This document shows, one piece after another, positions 57,072-63,857 of a DNA stretch of 64,000 nt. The stretch covers positions 434,001-498,000 of the forward strand of contig NZ_JBLWZP010000001.1 in NCBI RefSeq assembly GCF_048266365.1. Reading direction: 5' to 3'. A program made the position numbers and the translations under genes. Source of the DNA: Galbibacter sp048266365 (GTDB lineage: Bacteria > Bacteroidota > Bacteroidia > Flavobacteriales > Flavobacteriaceae). The notes beneath the pieces were generated by a model. The model saw only the letters and a list, made by a program, of their open reading frames with translations, ran no database searches and was not told the origin of the DNA. Numbering within the stretch: position 1 is the stretch's first letter; every line of letters begins with the position of its first letter.

Positions 57072-57911
57072 TTATAAAAAATCCAAAGGGCTAGGAGTTC
57101 TCTTACTGTCAATATCCGTAATATGGGTATAGATTTGAGTTGTCTTTATTGACACATGACCTAAGAGCTTTTGTACGATACGGATATCGACGCCCGATTG
57201 AATCAAATGTGTGGCATAAGAATGCCGTAGTGTATGGACTGATCCGGAAGTATTGATTTTTCCTTTTGCTAAAGATTTTTTGAGTACCAGTTGAACACTA
57301 CGTTCGCTATATCGACCGCCATTTGCTCCCTCAAAAAGATACGTAGAGGGTTTATACTGCCTGTAATACTCTCGCAAAATTTCAAGTAATCTATCGGGTA
57401 GCGATACTACTCTATCTTTGTTACCCTTGCTCTTATTGATCTGAAGTAGCTTGTCTGCTGACCGAATATCAGTAATCTTTAAATTCAGTAATTCGCTTAA
57501 TCTTAATCCACAGCTATAGGTTGTCATGAGCATTGCCTTATGTTTGGGATTATCTGTAGCGTCGAATATACGCTTGATTTCATCCTTGGTGAAGAACTTC
57601 GGTAAGCTGGAAAAGTTACGCTTAGGGTAGAGATAATCCAATTCTACTTTTTCGTCAAGGGTTAATTCGTAAAGCTTCTTTATCGCTCCTACCAATGAGC
57701 GTTGATAGGAAACACTGATCTTATTGTCCGTAACCATACGATTGATAAATCCTTCAATTTCTGACAATGGTATATCCTTCAATCTGGTATAATCTGACAT
57801 CGCTTTTAGGAAAACCTGAGCATATTGCTTGTATGCCTTAATGGTATTCGGCGAATAGCGTTGTAAAGCCATACGCTCAGTCATCATCAATATCATTGTT
57901 TCGCTATCCAT
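57072..57911 (-). CDS. tyrosine recombinase, candidate cassette integrase (Xer-like)
   Basis: 279 residues. N-terminal core-binding domain (ALQRYSPNTIKAYKQYAQVF), catalytic domain with all conserved positions: Arg137 (CGLRLSELL), Lys162/165 (KSKGNKDRVVSLP), His226 and Arg229 (HTLRHSYATHLIQSG), His252 (LLGHVSIKTTQIYTH) and nucleophile Tyr261. The C-terminal TPSPLDFL resembles the RSPLD ending of integron integrases. But the spacing between the lysine block and HTLRH leaves no room for the extra ~20-residue helix that marks IntI. It is transcribed away from the cassette array, the same polarity as intI. The recombinase family call is firm. Its action on the array is inferred. Confidence 0.9.
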   Translation of the reverse strand: MDSETMILMMTERMALQRYSPNTIKAYKQYAQVFLKAMSDYTRLKDIPLSEIEGFINRMVTDNKISVSYQRSLVGAIKKLYELTLDEKVELDYLYPKRNFSSLPKFFTKDEIKRIFDATDNPKHKAMLMTTYSCGLRLSELLNLKITDIRSADKLLQINKSKGNKDRVVSLPDRLLEILREYYRQYKPSTYLFEGANGGRYSERSVQLVLKKSLAKGKINTSGSVHTLRHSYATHLIQSGVDIRIVQKLLGHVSIKTTQIYTHITDIDSKRTPSPLDFL

Positions 57912-58040
57912 ACCTTAATAACGAAGAAACTTAGTTGTTTATTTCGCTATCCAGGAAATAAATAATAGTTATCGTTCTGATTTACAAAAATATTGCTAAT
58001 TTTATAACTGCACATTACGCAATTCGGATATAGAGACGGT

Positions 58041-58207
58041 TTAGCGAAATTCCGTTTCGCTAATTGTATTGTTAAGCGGAAATCCCTTCGGGCTTCCCGC
58101 TTAACGTAGCCGGCGCTTGACGGAGTCCAGCCCTACGGGACTGTCCTCTAACACGCACTTGGCGCAATGCGCCCGAACGTGCGCCAAGCGCCGGCTACGT
58201 TACCCAC
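58041..58207. repeat. recombinase-proximal structured site (site A)
   Basis: Three nested or adjacent palindromes: TTAGCGAAA / TTTCGCTAA (58041-58063), GTTAAGCGG / CCGCTTAAC (58071-58105), and a perfect 18-bp pair TAACGTAGCCGGCGCTTG (58102-58119) / its complement (58185-58202). It is GC-rich, unlike everything around it. The right edge GTTACCCAC (58199-58207) starts the first cassette and is followed by AAGCTGAAAA, as at the other sites. It could be the attI-like entry site or an attC left by a lost cassette. Confidence 0.75.
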
Positions 58208-58316
58208 AAGCTGAAAACCAACCGCACATTTTAGCACTTTCGTTTTTTTCCGACACACAAATCCAACGCTATAATAACCAAAAGAGCTAAAATTTTCCCA
58301 ATGCTTGAAATTTATG

Positions 58317-58357
58317 TATTTAAGTATTTGCTTAAATAAGAAATATACGTAACTTTG
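58317..58357 (+). promoter_or_regulatory. arsR promoter with overlapping operator
   Basis: Bacteroidota promoter elements TTTG (58327-58330), 19-nt spacer, TAACTTTG (58350-58357). A perfect inverted repeat TATTTAAG-N6-CTTAAATA (58317-58338) covers the -33 element, the layout for repression by the ArsR protein encoded next. The -7 element ends 4 nt before the ATG, so the transcript should be leaderless or nearly so. Confidence 0.75.
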
Positions 58358-58361
58358 TTAT

Positions 58362-58736
58362 ATGGAAAATAATTCTTGCATAAGACAACAAGCCGATATT
58401 GAACAAATAAACCGTTGCAAAGACACAGTTTCGGAATTAAACGAATCGTTCGACTATTTGGCAAACGGACTTTCATTGGTCGGAAATAGCGTTCGACTGA
58501 AAATACTCTACCTACTCTTTGAGGAAAAAAGACTTTGTGTTTGTGATTTGAGCGACATTCTCGGAATGAACATTTCAGCTATTTCTCAACATTTAAGGAA
58601 AATGAAAGACCGAAATCTATTAGAAACAGAAAGAGATGCTCAAACGATTTTTTACTCACTTACGACTGAATATGAAAAATTACTAAATCCGTTTTTTGAG
58701 ATACTTGATAAAAACAAAATTTTAGAAACGATATGA
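58362..58736 (+). CDS. ArsR-family metal-responsive repressor
   Basis: 124 residues, winged helix. RLCVCDLSDILGMNISAISQ contains the alpha-3 metal site (Cys59, Cys61) and the start of the recognition helix, then HLRKMKDRNLLETERDAQTIFYSL. Extra N-terminal cysteines (6 and 19) might add ligands. It overlaps the next gene by 4 nt (ATGA), and its own promoter carries a palindrome over the -33 box. It presumably releases DNA on binding Hg(II) or another soft metal. This is unlike classical mercury operons, which use MerR. Confidence 0.9.
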   Translation: MENNSCIRQQADIEQINRCKDTVSELNESFDYLANGLSLVGNSVRLKILYLLFEEKRLCVCDLSDILGMNISAISQHLRKMKDRNLLETERDAQTIFYSLTTEYEKLLNPFFEILDKNKILETI

Positions 58737-59332
58737 AAAGTGAAAACAAATTAATTGGTGCAGGTTTGTTAACTGCAATTACAGCTTCCTTGTGTTGTAT
58801 TACACCAGTTTTGGCTCTAATCGCAGGAACAAGCGGAATTGCTTCTGCATTTTCTTGGATTGAACCTTTTAGACCTTATTTAATCGGACTGACAATTTTA
58901 GTTCTTGGTTTTGCTTGGTATCAAAAACTAAAACCTCAAAAAGAAATTGACTGCGAATGTGAGACGGACGAAAAACCAAAATTTATTCAATCAAAAAAGT
59001 TTTTAGGAATCGTAACTGTATTTGCAATTGTAATGTTGGCTTTTCCATACTATTCAGGAATATTTTACCCAAATACAGACAAACAAATAATCGTAGTTGA
59101 CAAATCGGACATTAAAACGACTGAATTTAAAATAAGCGGAATGACTTGTGCGAGTTGCGAAGAACACGTAAATCACGAAGTAAATAAGCTCAACGGAATT
59201 GTGAACTCGAAAGCGTCTTACGAAAATGGAAATGCAATCGTTGAATTTGACAAAACCAAAACCAACGAAACAGAAATCGAGAATGCAATAAACTCAACAG
59301 GTTATAAAGTAACCGATAAAAAAGAAAACTAA
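58733..59332 (+). CDS. merTP: mercuric transport fusion protein MerTP
   Basis: 199 residues. The MerT-like part has three membrane helices with Cys21-Cys22 in the first (TASLCCITPVLALIAGTSGI) and DCEC (Cys74, Cys76) on the loop. The fused C-terminal MerP-like heavy-metal-associated domain has GMTCASC (Cys139, Cys142) in a betalphabeta fold. It carries Hg(II) into the cytoplasm. Normally that is useful only with a reductase, but no merA is in this window. Translationally coupled to arsR and to the next gene (1-nt overlap). Confidence 0.88.
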   Translation: MKSENKLIGAGLLTAITASLCCITPVLALIAGTSGIASAFSWIEPFRPYLIGLTILVLGFAWYQKLKPQKEIDCECETDEKPKFIQSKKFLGIVTVFAIVMLAFPYYSGIFYPNTDKQIIVVDKSDIKTTEFKISGMTCASCEEHVNHEVNKLNGIVNSKASYENGNAIVEFDKTKTNETEIENAINSTGYKVTDKKEN

Positions 59333-59538
59333 TGGAAGTCAAATTAAAATCAGAAATCACTTGTCCTAATTGCGGACATAAAAAAGTAGAAGATATGCCA
59401 ACAAACGCTTGTCAATTTTTCTACGAATGCGAGAACTGTAAAACGGTTTTGAAACCAAAAGAAGGAGATTGCTGTGTTTATTGCTCATACGGAACAGTTG
59501 CTTGTCCACCAATTCAAGAAAATAAAAGTTGTTGTTAA
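59332..59538 (+). CDS. GDCCVxC-domain (semi)metallo-protein
   Basis: 68 residues with 11 cysteines: CPNC (11, 14), C27, CENC (33, 36), GDCCVYC (47, 48, 51), C58 and a terminal CC. This is the GDCCVxC family, small cysteine-rich proteins found beside mercury-transport genes and thought to bind the metal. Its start overlaps the merTP stop by one base. It may accept or sequester Hg(II) in the cytoplasm, perhaps in place of a reductase; that last point is inference. Confidence 0.88.
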   Translation: MEVKLKSEITCPNCGHKKVEDMPTNACQFFYECENCKTVLKPKEGDCCVYCSYGTVACPPIQENKSCC

Positions 59539-59540
59539 AA

Positions 59541-59630
59541 AGCCAACGCTAAAAGCCATACACATTTGCAATTCGCACCAACCAACACTCAAGCCCAAAA
59601 ATTGCAAAAGAGTATGTCTTTGCCAACGCT
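59541..59630. repeat. second palindromic element at the 3' end of cassette 1 (B1)
   Basis: 22-bp arms at 59552-59573 and 59600-59621 pair with three mismatches (CATAC, TTTGCAATT are shared), each flanked by CCAACGCT. It differs from the neighbouring sites. It may be the cassette site of an older or empty cassette fused to cassette 1. Confidence 0.65.
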
Positions 59631-59658
59631 GAAAACCAAGCTGAACGGAATAAAGCCA

Positions 59659-59794
59659 GTGGGTAACAACGTATATAAAAAATAGCGGTTTAAGTGCTTA
59701 ATCTAAAGTGATTTTTATAAATTTAACGTCAGTACCAAACCGAAAAGTTAGTGTGTAAAATCTGCTACTTTTCATATACAAGACCGTTACCTGC
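59659..59794. repeat. attC-like site B2 (136 bp)
   Basis: Starts GTGGGTAAC (matching, as reverse complement, the first bases of cassette 1 at 58199) and ends GTTACCTGC, the first bases of cassette 2. Inner arms share GTATATAAAAAATAG near the left edge and CTACTTTTCATATAC near the right edge. It aligns along its length with sites C and D. Confidence 0.85.
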
Positions 59795-59807
59795 AAGCTG
59801 AAAAATT

Positions 59808-61067
59808 ATGACGCAAACTGAATTTAGAAAAAAATTATCTCAAACCGTAAATACCGATTGGTTCAACTCTGTTGAATTTAATTTGAGGTATACACATCTA
59901 AATTTGAGTTATGAATTTAAGGGATTCGGACATTTACACAAGTTTGTAAATCAACAAATCAATGGTTGGGATAAATTGACTGAAAATTTACCCAACGAAC
60001 TTCTTGCATCAAAAAAACATTTTGAATCTATAGAAAACCAATTGATTAGCTTTATCGATTCGTACGGCTCACAAGAAAATGAATCTAATTTAGAAAGCTA
60101 CTTTAGAAACCCTAAAAATCAAATCCAAAATAACACAGGCACAAATTTCACTTATAATTGCCCTGAAACCGAATTTTTGATTGAAGTCTATAAAAACCAT
60201 TCTGAATCTTTCATAGGAGCGTATACTTATTTGACTGGTAATTTAAACCAAAATATAAACGTTAAAGACAATTTCAACGGATACTTATTGGCGTATGAAT
60301 TTACATTAAAAGATTCAACGGCAATTACAGAGAGAAGAAACAAAGAAAAATCATCACTTTCCAAACTTCGAGCAAATTTTGAAAATAGCCTGCCAAAATT
60401 AGAAAGTGAATTAGTCGAGCATCTAAAAAACAGCACAGAAAAATATGAAGAATACTCCAAAGCTATAGATGAATTTAAAGAAGATAAAGAAAAAACGTAT
60501 TCAGACTGGTTTATAAATACCAAGGGAGAGTTTGAGAGTTTCAGCACAAAATCAGACAAGCGTTTAGAGGAACTTGAAAACACTTATAAAGAGAAATTAA
60601 AGCTCGAAGAACCGGCAAAATATTGGTCAGAAAGAGCTAAAAAACTAAAAAAACAAGGTTGGATTGCATTAACAGTTTTAGTAATTCTTGTTTTGATTGT
60701 AGTATTTTCATTAGGTAAACTCCTTTGGACAACACCAGAACAAATTTATGAGTCATTTTTTGATGGAGATAAAAGTTCTGCAATAAGGTGGTCTATAATT
60801 TACGTTACTTTTATATCATTTATGGCTTTCGCAATTAGAGCAGTTACTAAAGTTATGTTTAGCTCATTTCATTTGGCTCGCGACTGTGAAGAGAGACATA
60901 CACTGACTTATTTTTATTTATCACTATTAAAGGAATCTACAGTAGATAAAGAAGATAAACAGCTTATTATGCAAGCATTATTTAGTCGTGCTGAAACAGG
61001 ACTTTTAAAAGATGATTCCGCACCAACAATGCCTAATGATATTGTTGGAAAATTTATGAGTAAATAA
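59808..61067 (+). CDS. DUF6161-type membrane protein with coiled coil
   Basis: 419 residues. The N-terminal ~170 residues are soluble. A long charged coiled coil spans about 175-270 (ERRNKEKSSLSKLRANFENS, KRLEELENTYKEKLKLEEP). Two membrane helices follow (IALTVLVILVLIVVFSLGKL at about 284-303 and IIYVTFISFMAFAIRAV at about 326-342). HLARDCEERHTLTYFYLSLL and SRAETGLLKDDSAPTMP near the C-terminus are the blocks by which I place it in DUF6161. Function unknown. The single gene of cassette 2, it starts 14 nt after the junction, so it has no room for its own promoter. Confidence 0.7.
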   Translation: MTQTEFRKKLSQTVNTDWFNSVEFNLRYTHLNLSYEFKGFGHLHKFVNQQINGWDKLTENLPNELLASKKHFESIENQLISFIDSYGSQENESNLESYFRNPKNQIQNNTGTNFTYNCPETEFLIEVYKNHSESFIGAYTYLTGNLNQNINVKDNFNGYLLAYEFTLKDSTAITERRNKEKSSLSKLRANFENSLPKLESELVEHLKNSTEKYEEYSKAIDEFKEDKEKTYSDWFINTKGEFESFSTKSDKRLEELENTYKEKLKLEEPAKYWSERAKKLKKQGWIALTVLVILVLIVVFSLGKLLWTTPEQIYESFFDGDKSSAIRWSIIYVTFISFMAFAIRAVTKVMFSSFHLARDCEERHTLTYFYLSLLKESTVDKEDKQLIMQALFSRAETGLLKDDSAPTMPNDIVGKFMSK

Positions 61068-61075
61068 AAAAGCCA

Positions 61076-61210
61076 GCAGGTAACAATGTATATAAAAAAT
61101 AGGCGAAATAGTGCAGAATTCAAGGGTTTTGGCTCGTATCAAAGTTTGTGTTTAACCGAAAGTTTAACGCTTCGAAATCGCCTACTTTTCATATACTAAC
61201 CGTTACCTGC
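61076..61210. repeat. attC-like site C (135 bp)
   Basis: GCAGGTAAC at the left edge and GTTACCTGC at the right are perfect complements, and outer arms of 31 and 33 nt pair with unpaired extra bases on one side (shared blocks GTATAT, TAGGCGA). This is the same folded design as integron attC sites. The right edge is followed by AAGCTGAAAA. Confidence 0.9.
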
Positions 61211-61235
61211 AAGCTGAAAACAATCGTAAAACCCA

Positions 61236-62918
61236 ATGATAGATAAGATAAAATTAAAATCTAGTTCATCTCAAGGACAACCGAACCTTGAAATTGAATT
61301 AACACCAATAACTGTATTTGTAGGGCCCAATAACTCTGGTAAAAGTAGAGTTCTAATTGAAATTGAAAAATTTTCCAGAAAGACTGTTGGTCAAGCTAAC
61401 GATTTAATTCTTCAAAATATTTCATTTACTCCACTCACTAAGGATGAAATAGAATCAGAACTTGAAAAAATTAAGCAGAAACCAAATTTAAATGAGGCAA
61501 TAAGTGAAGATGAAATAATTATAGGTAAAGTAAGCTCACAAGATAATAGTGCAAAAAGAATTAAAGTTAAAAGTGCAGAAATTATTCGCATTGCACAAAA
61601 TCCAGTACAAAATTATTGGTATTCTTCATTTTTGGATTTATATACTTTACGTTTAGATGGCACTAATCGTTTGAATTTATTAACTGAACAATCTGCTGGA
61701 GACTTACAAGCCACTCCTACTAATCATTTATCCCATCTCTTCATTGATAATAATTTAAGAAAAGAATTGAGGAGGATTGTTTACGAGGCGTTTGGGAAAT
61801 ATTATGTAATCGACCCAACAAATATTGGGAAATTAAGAGTAAGATTATCTGACAGAGAACCCTTAAATGAGAGAGAAGAAAAAAGCTGGGAAAATGAAGC
61901 TATTGAATTTCACAAAAAAGCATTGTTAATTGATGAAGCCAGTGACGGAGTAAAGGCATTTACAGGAATTTTAACTACTCTTCTCGCCGGAGACCCTAAA
62001 ATAACACTAATAGATGAACCAGAAGCTTTCTTACATCCTGCTTTATCCAACAAACTTGGTAAAGAAATTGGAAAGTCCTTAAGAAACTCTAATAAAAGAC
62101 TTTTAGTTGCTACTCATAGTTCATCATTTTTAATGGGTTGCATACAATCAAGTGCCCCACTTAACATAATAAGATTAACATATAAAAATGGTTTTCCAAC
62201 TTCTAGAATTCTACCAAAAGATAAAATACTACACCTAATGAGACATCCTTTATTACGTTCAACTGGCGTATTAAATGGATTATTTTATGAGTCGGTAATA
62301 GTTACTGAAGCCGATTCGGACAGAGCATTTTATCAAGAAATAAACGAGAGGCTTTTATCACAAAGCGACCCAAGAGGAATTAGCAACTGTTTATTCATCA
62401 ATGCACAAAATAAACAAACAGTTTGGCAAATAGTAAAACCTTTAAGAGAACTTGGTATACCTGCAGTCGGTATAATTGATATTGATGTTTTGAAAGAAGG
62501 AGGTCAAGTTTTTGCGAAATTATTAGAAGGTTCTTTTATTCCTCAATTAAATCATCAACCATTTCAAAATCAGCGTAGGAGTTTATATGAAACTTTAAAT
62601 GCTACAGGACAAAATTGGAAAACACAAGGAGGAATTGATTTGTTAAACGGAGAAGACAGGGAAGCTTGTTCTAATTTCTTAAATCAATTGGTTGAATATG
62701 GAGTTTTTGTAATTCAAAAAGGAGAACTTGAAAGTTGGTTAAAATCACTCAATGCAAGTGGACACGGTTCAAATTGGCTTATCGATATTTTTTCAAAAAT
62801 GGGAGATAACCCAGAATCAGTAAATTATATTAAACCTGAACCTGGAGATGTTTGGGATTATATTGGTAATGTGAAGAATTGGATAGAAAACACCAACAGA
62901 AAAGGAATTCCACAATAA
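61236..62918 (+). CDS. OLD-like ATPase with TOPRIM domain
   Basis: 560 residues. Walker A at 30-37 (GPNNSGKS), a signature-like SDGVKAFTGILTTLLAGDP, and Walker B ITLIDEPEAFLHP (Asp260, Glu261) form an ABC-type ATPase head. LLVATHSSSFLMG holds the switch histidine. The C-terminal half is a TOPRIM nuclease fold: VTEADSDRAFYQEI (Glu358, Asp360, Asp362) and VGIIDIDVL with the second metal aspartates. This is the plan of OLD-family nucleases, many of which act in phage defence. It is the only gene of cassette 3. Nuclease activity and role are inferred. Confidence 0.85.
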   Translation: MIDKIKLKSSSSQGQPNLEIELTPITVFVGPNNSGKSRVLIEIEKFSRKTVGQANDLILQNISFTPLTKDEIESELEKIKQKPNLNEAISEDEIIIGKVSSQDNSAKRIKVKSAEIIRIAQNPVQNYWYSSFLDLYTLRLDGTNRLNLLTEQSAGDLQATPTNHLSHLFIDNNLRKELRRIVYEAFGKYYVIDPTNIGKLRVRLSDREPLNEREEKSWENEAIEFHKKALLIDEASDGVKAFTGILTTLLAGDPKITLIDEPEAFLHPALSNKLGKEIGKSLRNSNKRLLVATHSSSFLMGCIQSSAPLNIIRLTYKNGFPTSRILPKDKILHLMRHPLLRSTGVLNGLFYESVIVTEADSDRAFYQEINERLLSQSDPRGISNCLFINAQNKQTVWQIVKPLRELGIPAVGIIDIDVLKEGGQVFAKLLEGSFIPQLNHQPFQNQRRSLYETLNATGQNWKTQGGIDLLNGEDREACSNFLNQLVEYGVFVIQKGELESWLKSLNASGHGSNWLIDIFSKMGDNPESVNYIKPEPGDVWDYIGNVKNWIENTNRKGIPQ

Positions 62919-62926
62919 AAAAGCCA

Positions 62927-63062
62927 GCAGGTAACAAAGTATATAAAAAATAGGCGAAACAGTAATAAATTCAAGGATTTTGGCTTCTCTCAAACCCTGT
63001 GCTTAACCGAAAGTTTGGTGCATCAAAACCGCCTACTTTTCATATACTAAACGTTATGCACA
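62927..63062. repeat. attC-like site D (136 bp)
   Basis: Left edge GCAGGTAAC pairs with the start of cassette 3. Right edge GTTATGCACA starts cassette 4 and does not pair with the left edge, as expected for a hybrid site between two different cassettes. Body sequence closely follows site C (TTCAAGG, TTTTGGCT, TTAACCGAAAGTTT, CGCCTACTTTTCATATACTAA). Confidence 0.88.
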
Positions 63063-63076
63063 ATACTAGAACGACA

Positions 63077-63697
63077 ATGAAACAGACCATTTTAATATTA
63101 ACTTTTGTTTTGACGACATTTTTATGTTTCGGACAAAAACAACATTTGGAACCTGTAAAGGACTTTAAACAATACGAAGGAGTTTTAAAAGAATATTACG
63201 AAAATGTTTTCCCATTGTTGTACAAAGGATATTCTGAAAAACCAATTGCGAGATATACTTCAATGCCTTCTTTTTCATACGAATACTCTTTTTCCATTGA
63301 GATAATAGAAGATAAAAACTATGTTGTGAGTAATAGACTTTCCGAAAGTTATTGGTATGCAAAAAATAAAAAGAAAGTTAAACTAACTTCAAGCAAGGCT
63401 GAATTATCCGCTGACTTATATTTCAAAATAATTGAGTTGTTCAGATTATTAGAAGAACAGACGAAGAAACCTGAGAATGATTTAATGGGTGTTGACGGAG
63501 TAATATACTATTTTGCGACAACTGACCAAAATGGGCACGTAAAAATTGGCGAAACTTGGTCACCTAATGAAAAGGCTTTTTTGGGAAATTTAATAAAAGT
63601 CTGTGATAATATTTATTCATTAGGCAAAGGAAAAGACATATATCAAACGGACGTATTGAAAGAGATTGACAAGTTATTAACCGACTTAAAACAATGA
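63077..63697 (+). CDS. secreted protein of unknown function (cassette 4)
   Basis: 206 residues read from ATG 63077, which places a signal peptide (MKQTILILTFVLTTFLCFGQ) at the N-terminus. The longer frame from 62999 would run through the attC-like site and is rejected. The mature protein (YEGVLKEYYENVFPLLYKGY, FSYEYSFSIEIIEDKNYVVS, FKIIELFRLLEEQTKKPEND, VDGVIYYFATTDQNGHVKIG) looks like a compact alpha/beta domain that I do not recognise. The stop lies 5 bp before the next site. Confidence 0.75.
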   Translation: MKQTILILTFVLTTFLCFGQKQHLEPVKDFKQYEGVLKEYYENVFPLLYKGYSEKPIARYTSMPSFSYEYSFSIEIIEDKNYVVSNRLSESYWYAKNKKKVKLTSSKAELSADLYFKIIELFRLLEEQTKKPENDLMGVDGVIYYFATTDQNGHVKIGETWSPNEKAFLGNLIKVCDNIYSLGKGKDIYQTDVLKEIDKLLTDLKQ

Positions 63698-63702
63698 AGT
63701 AC

Positions 63703-63839
63703 TGTGCATAACAGCACCTACACTCAAGTGGGGGTTCAGTGCTTCTATGAAAGTGAAGTGCTAAATCAAAATTCTGTACTTTTAATGAAGTTCATTGCTA
63801 AAAATCCCCACATGCGTGTAGCTGCGACATGTTCTCTGC
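63703..63839. repeat. attC-like site E (137 bp, different family)
   Basis: Left edge TGTGCATAAC is the exact reverse complement of the first ten bases of cassette 4. Inner arms GCACCTACAC-TCAAGTGGGG and CCCCACATGCGTGTAGCTGC pair well. The right edge is GTTCTCTGC, followed by AAGTTAAAA. The body is unrelated to sites B2-D although length and layout agree. A short frame that crosses it (63704-63901) is not a gene. Confidence 0.82.
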
Positions 63840-63857
63840 AAGTTAAAAAACGAATCG

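Noticed and set aside
62999..63076. Upstream extension of the cassette 4 gene
   Set aside because: The extra 26 codons run through site D and precede a clean signal peptide starting at 63077.
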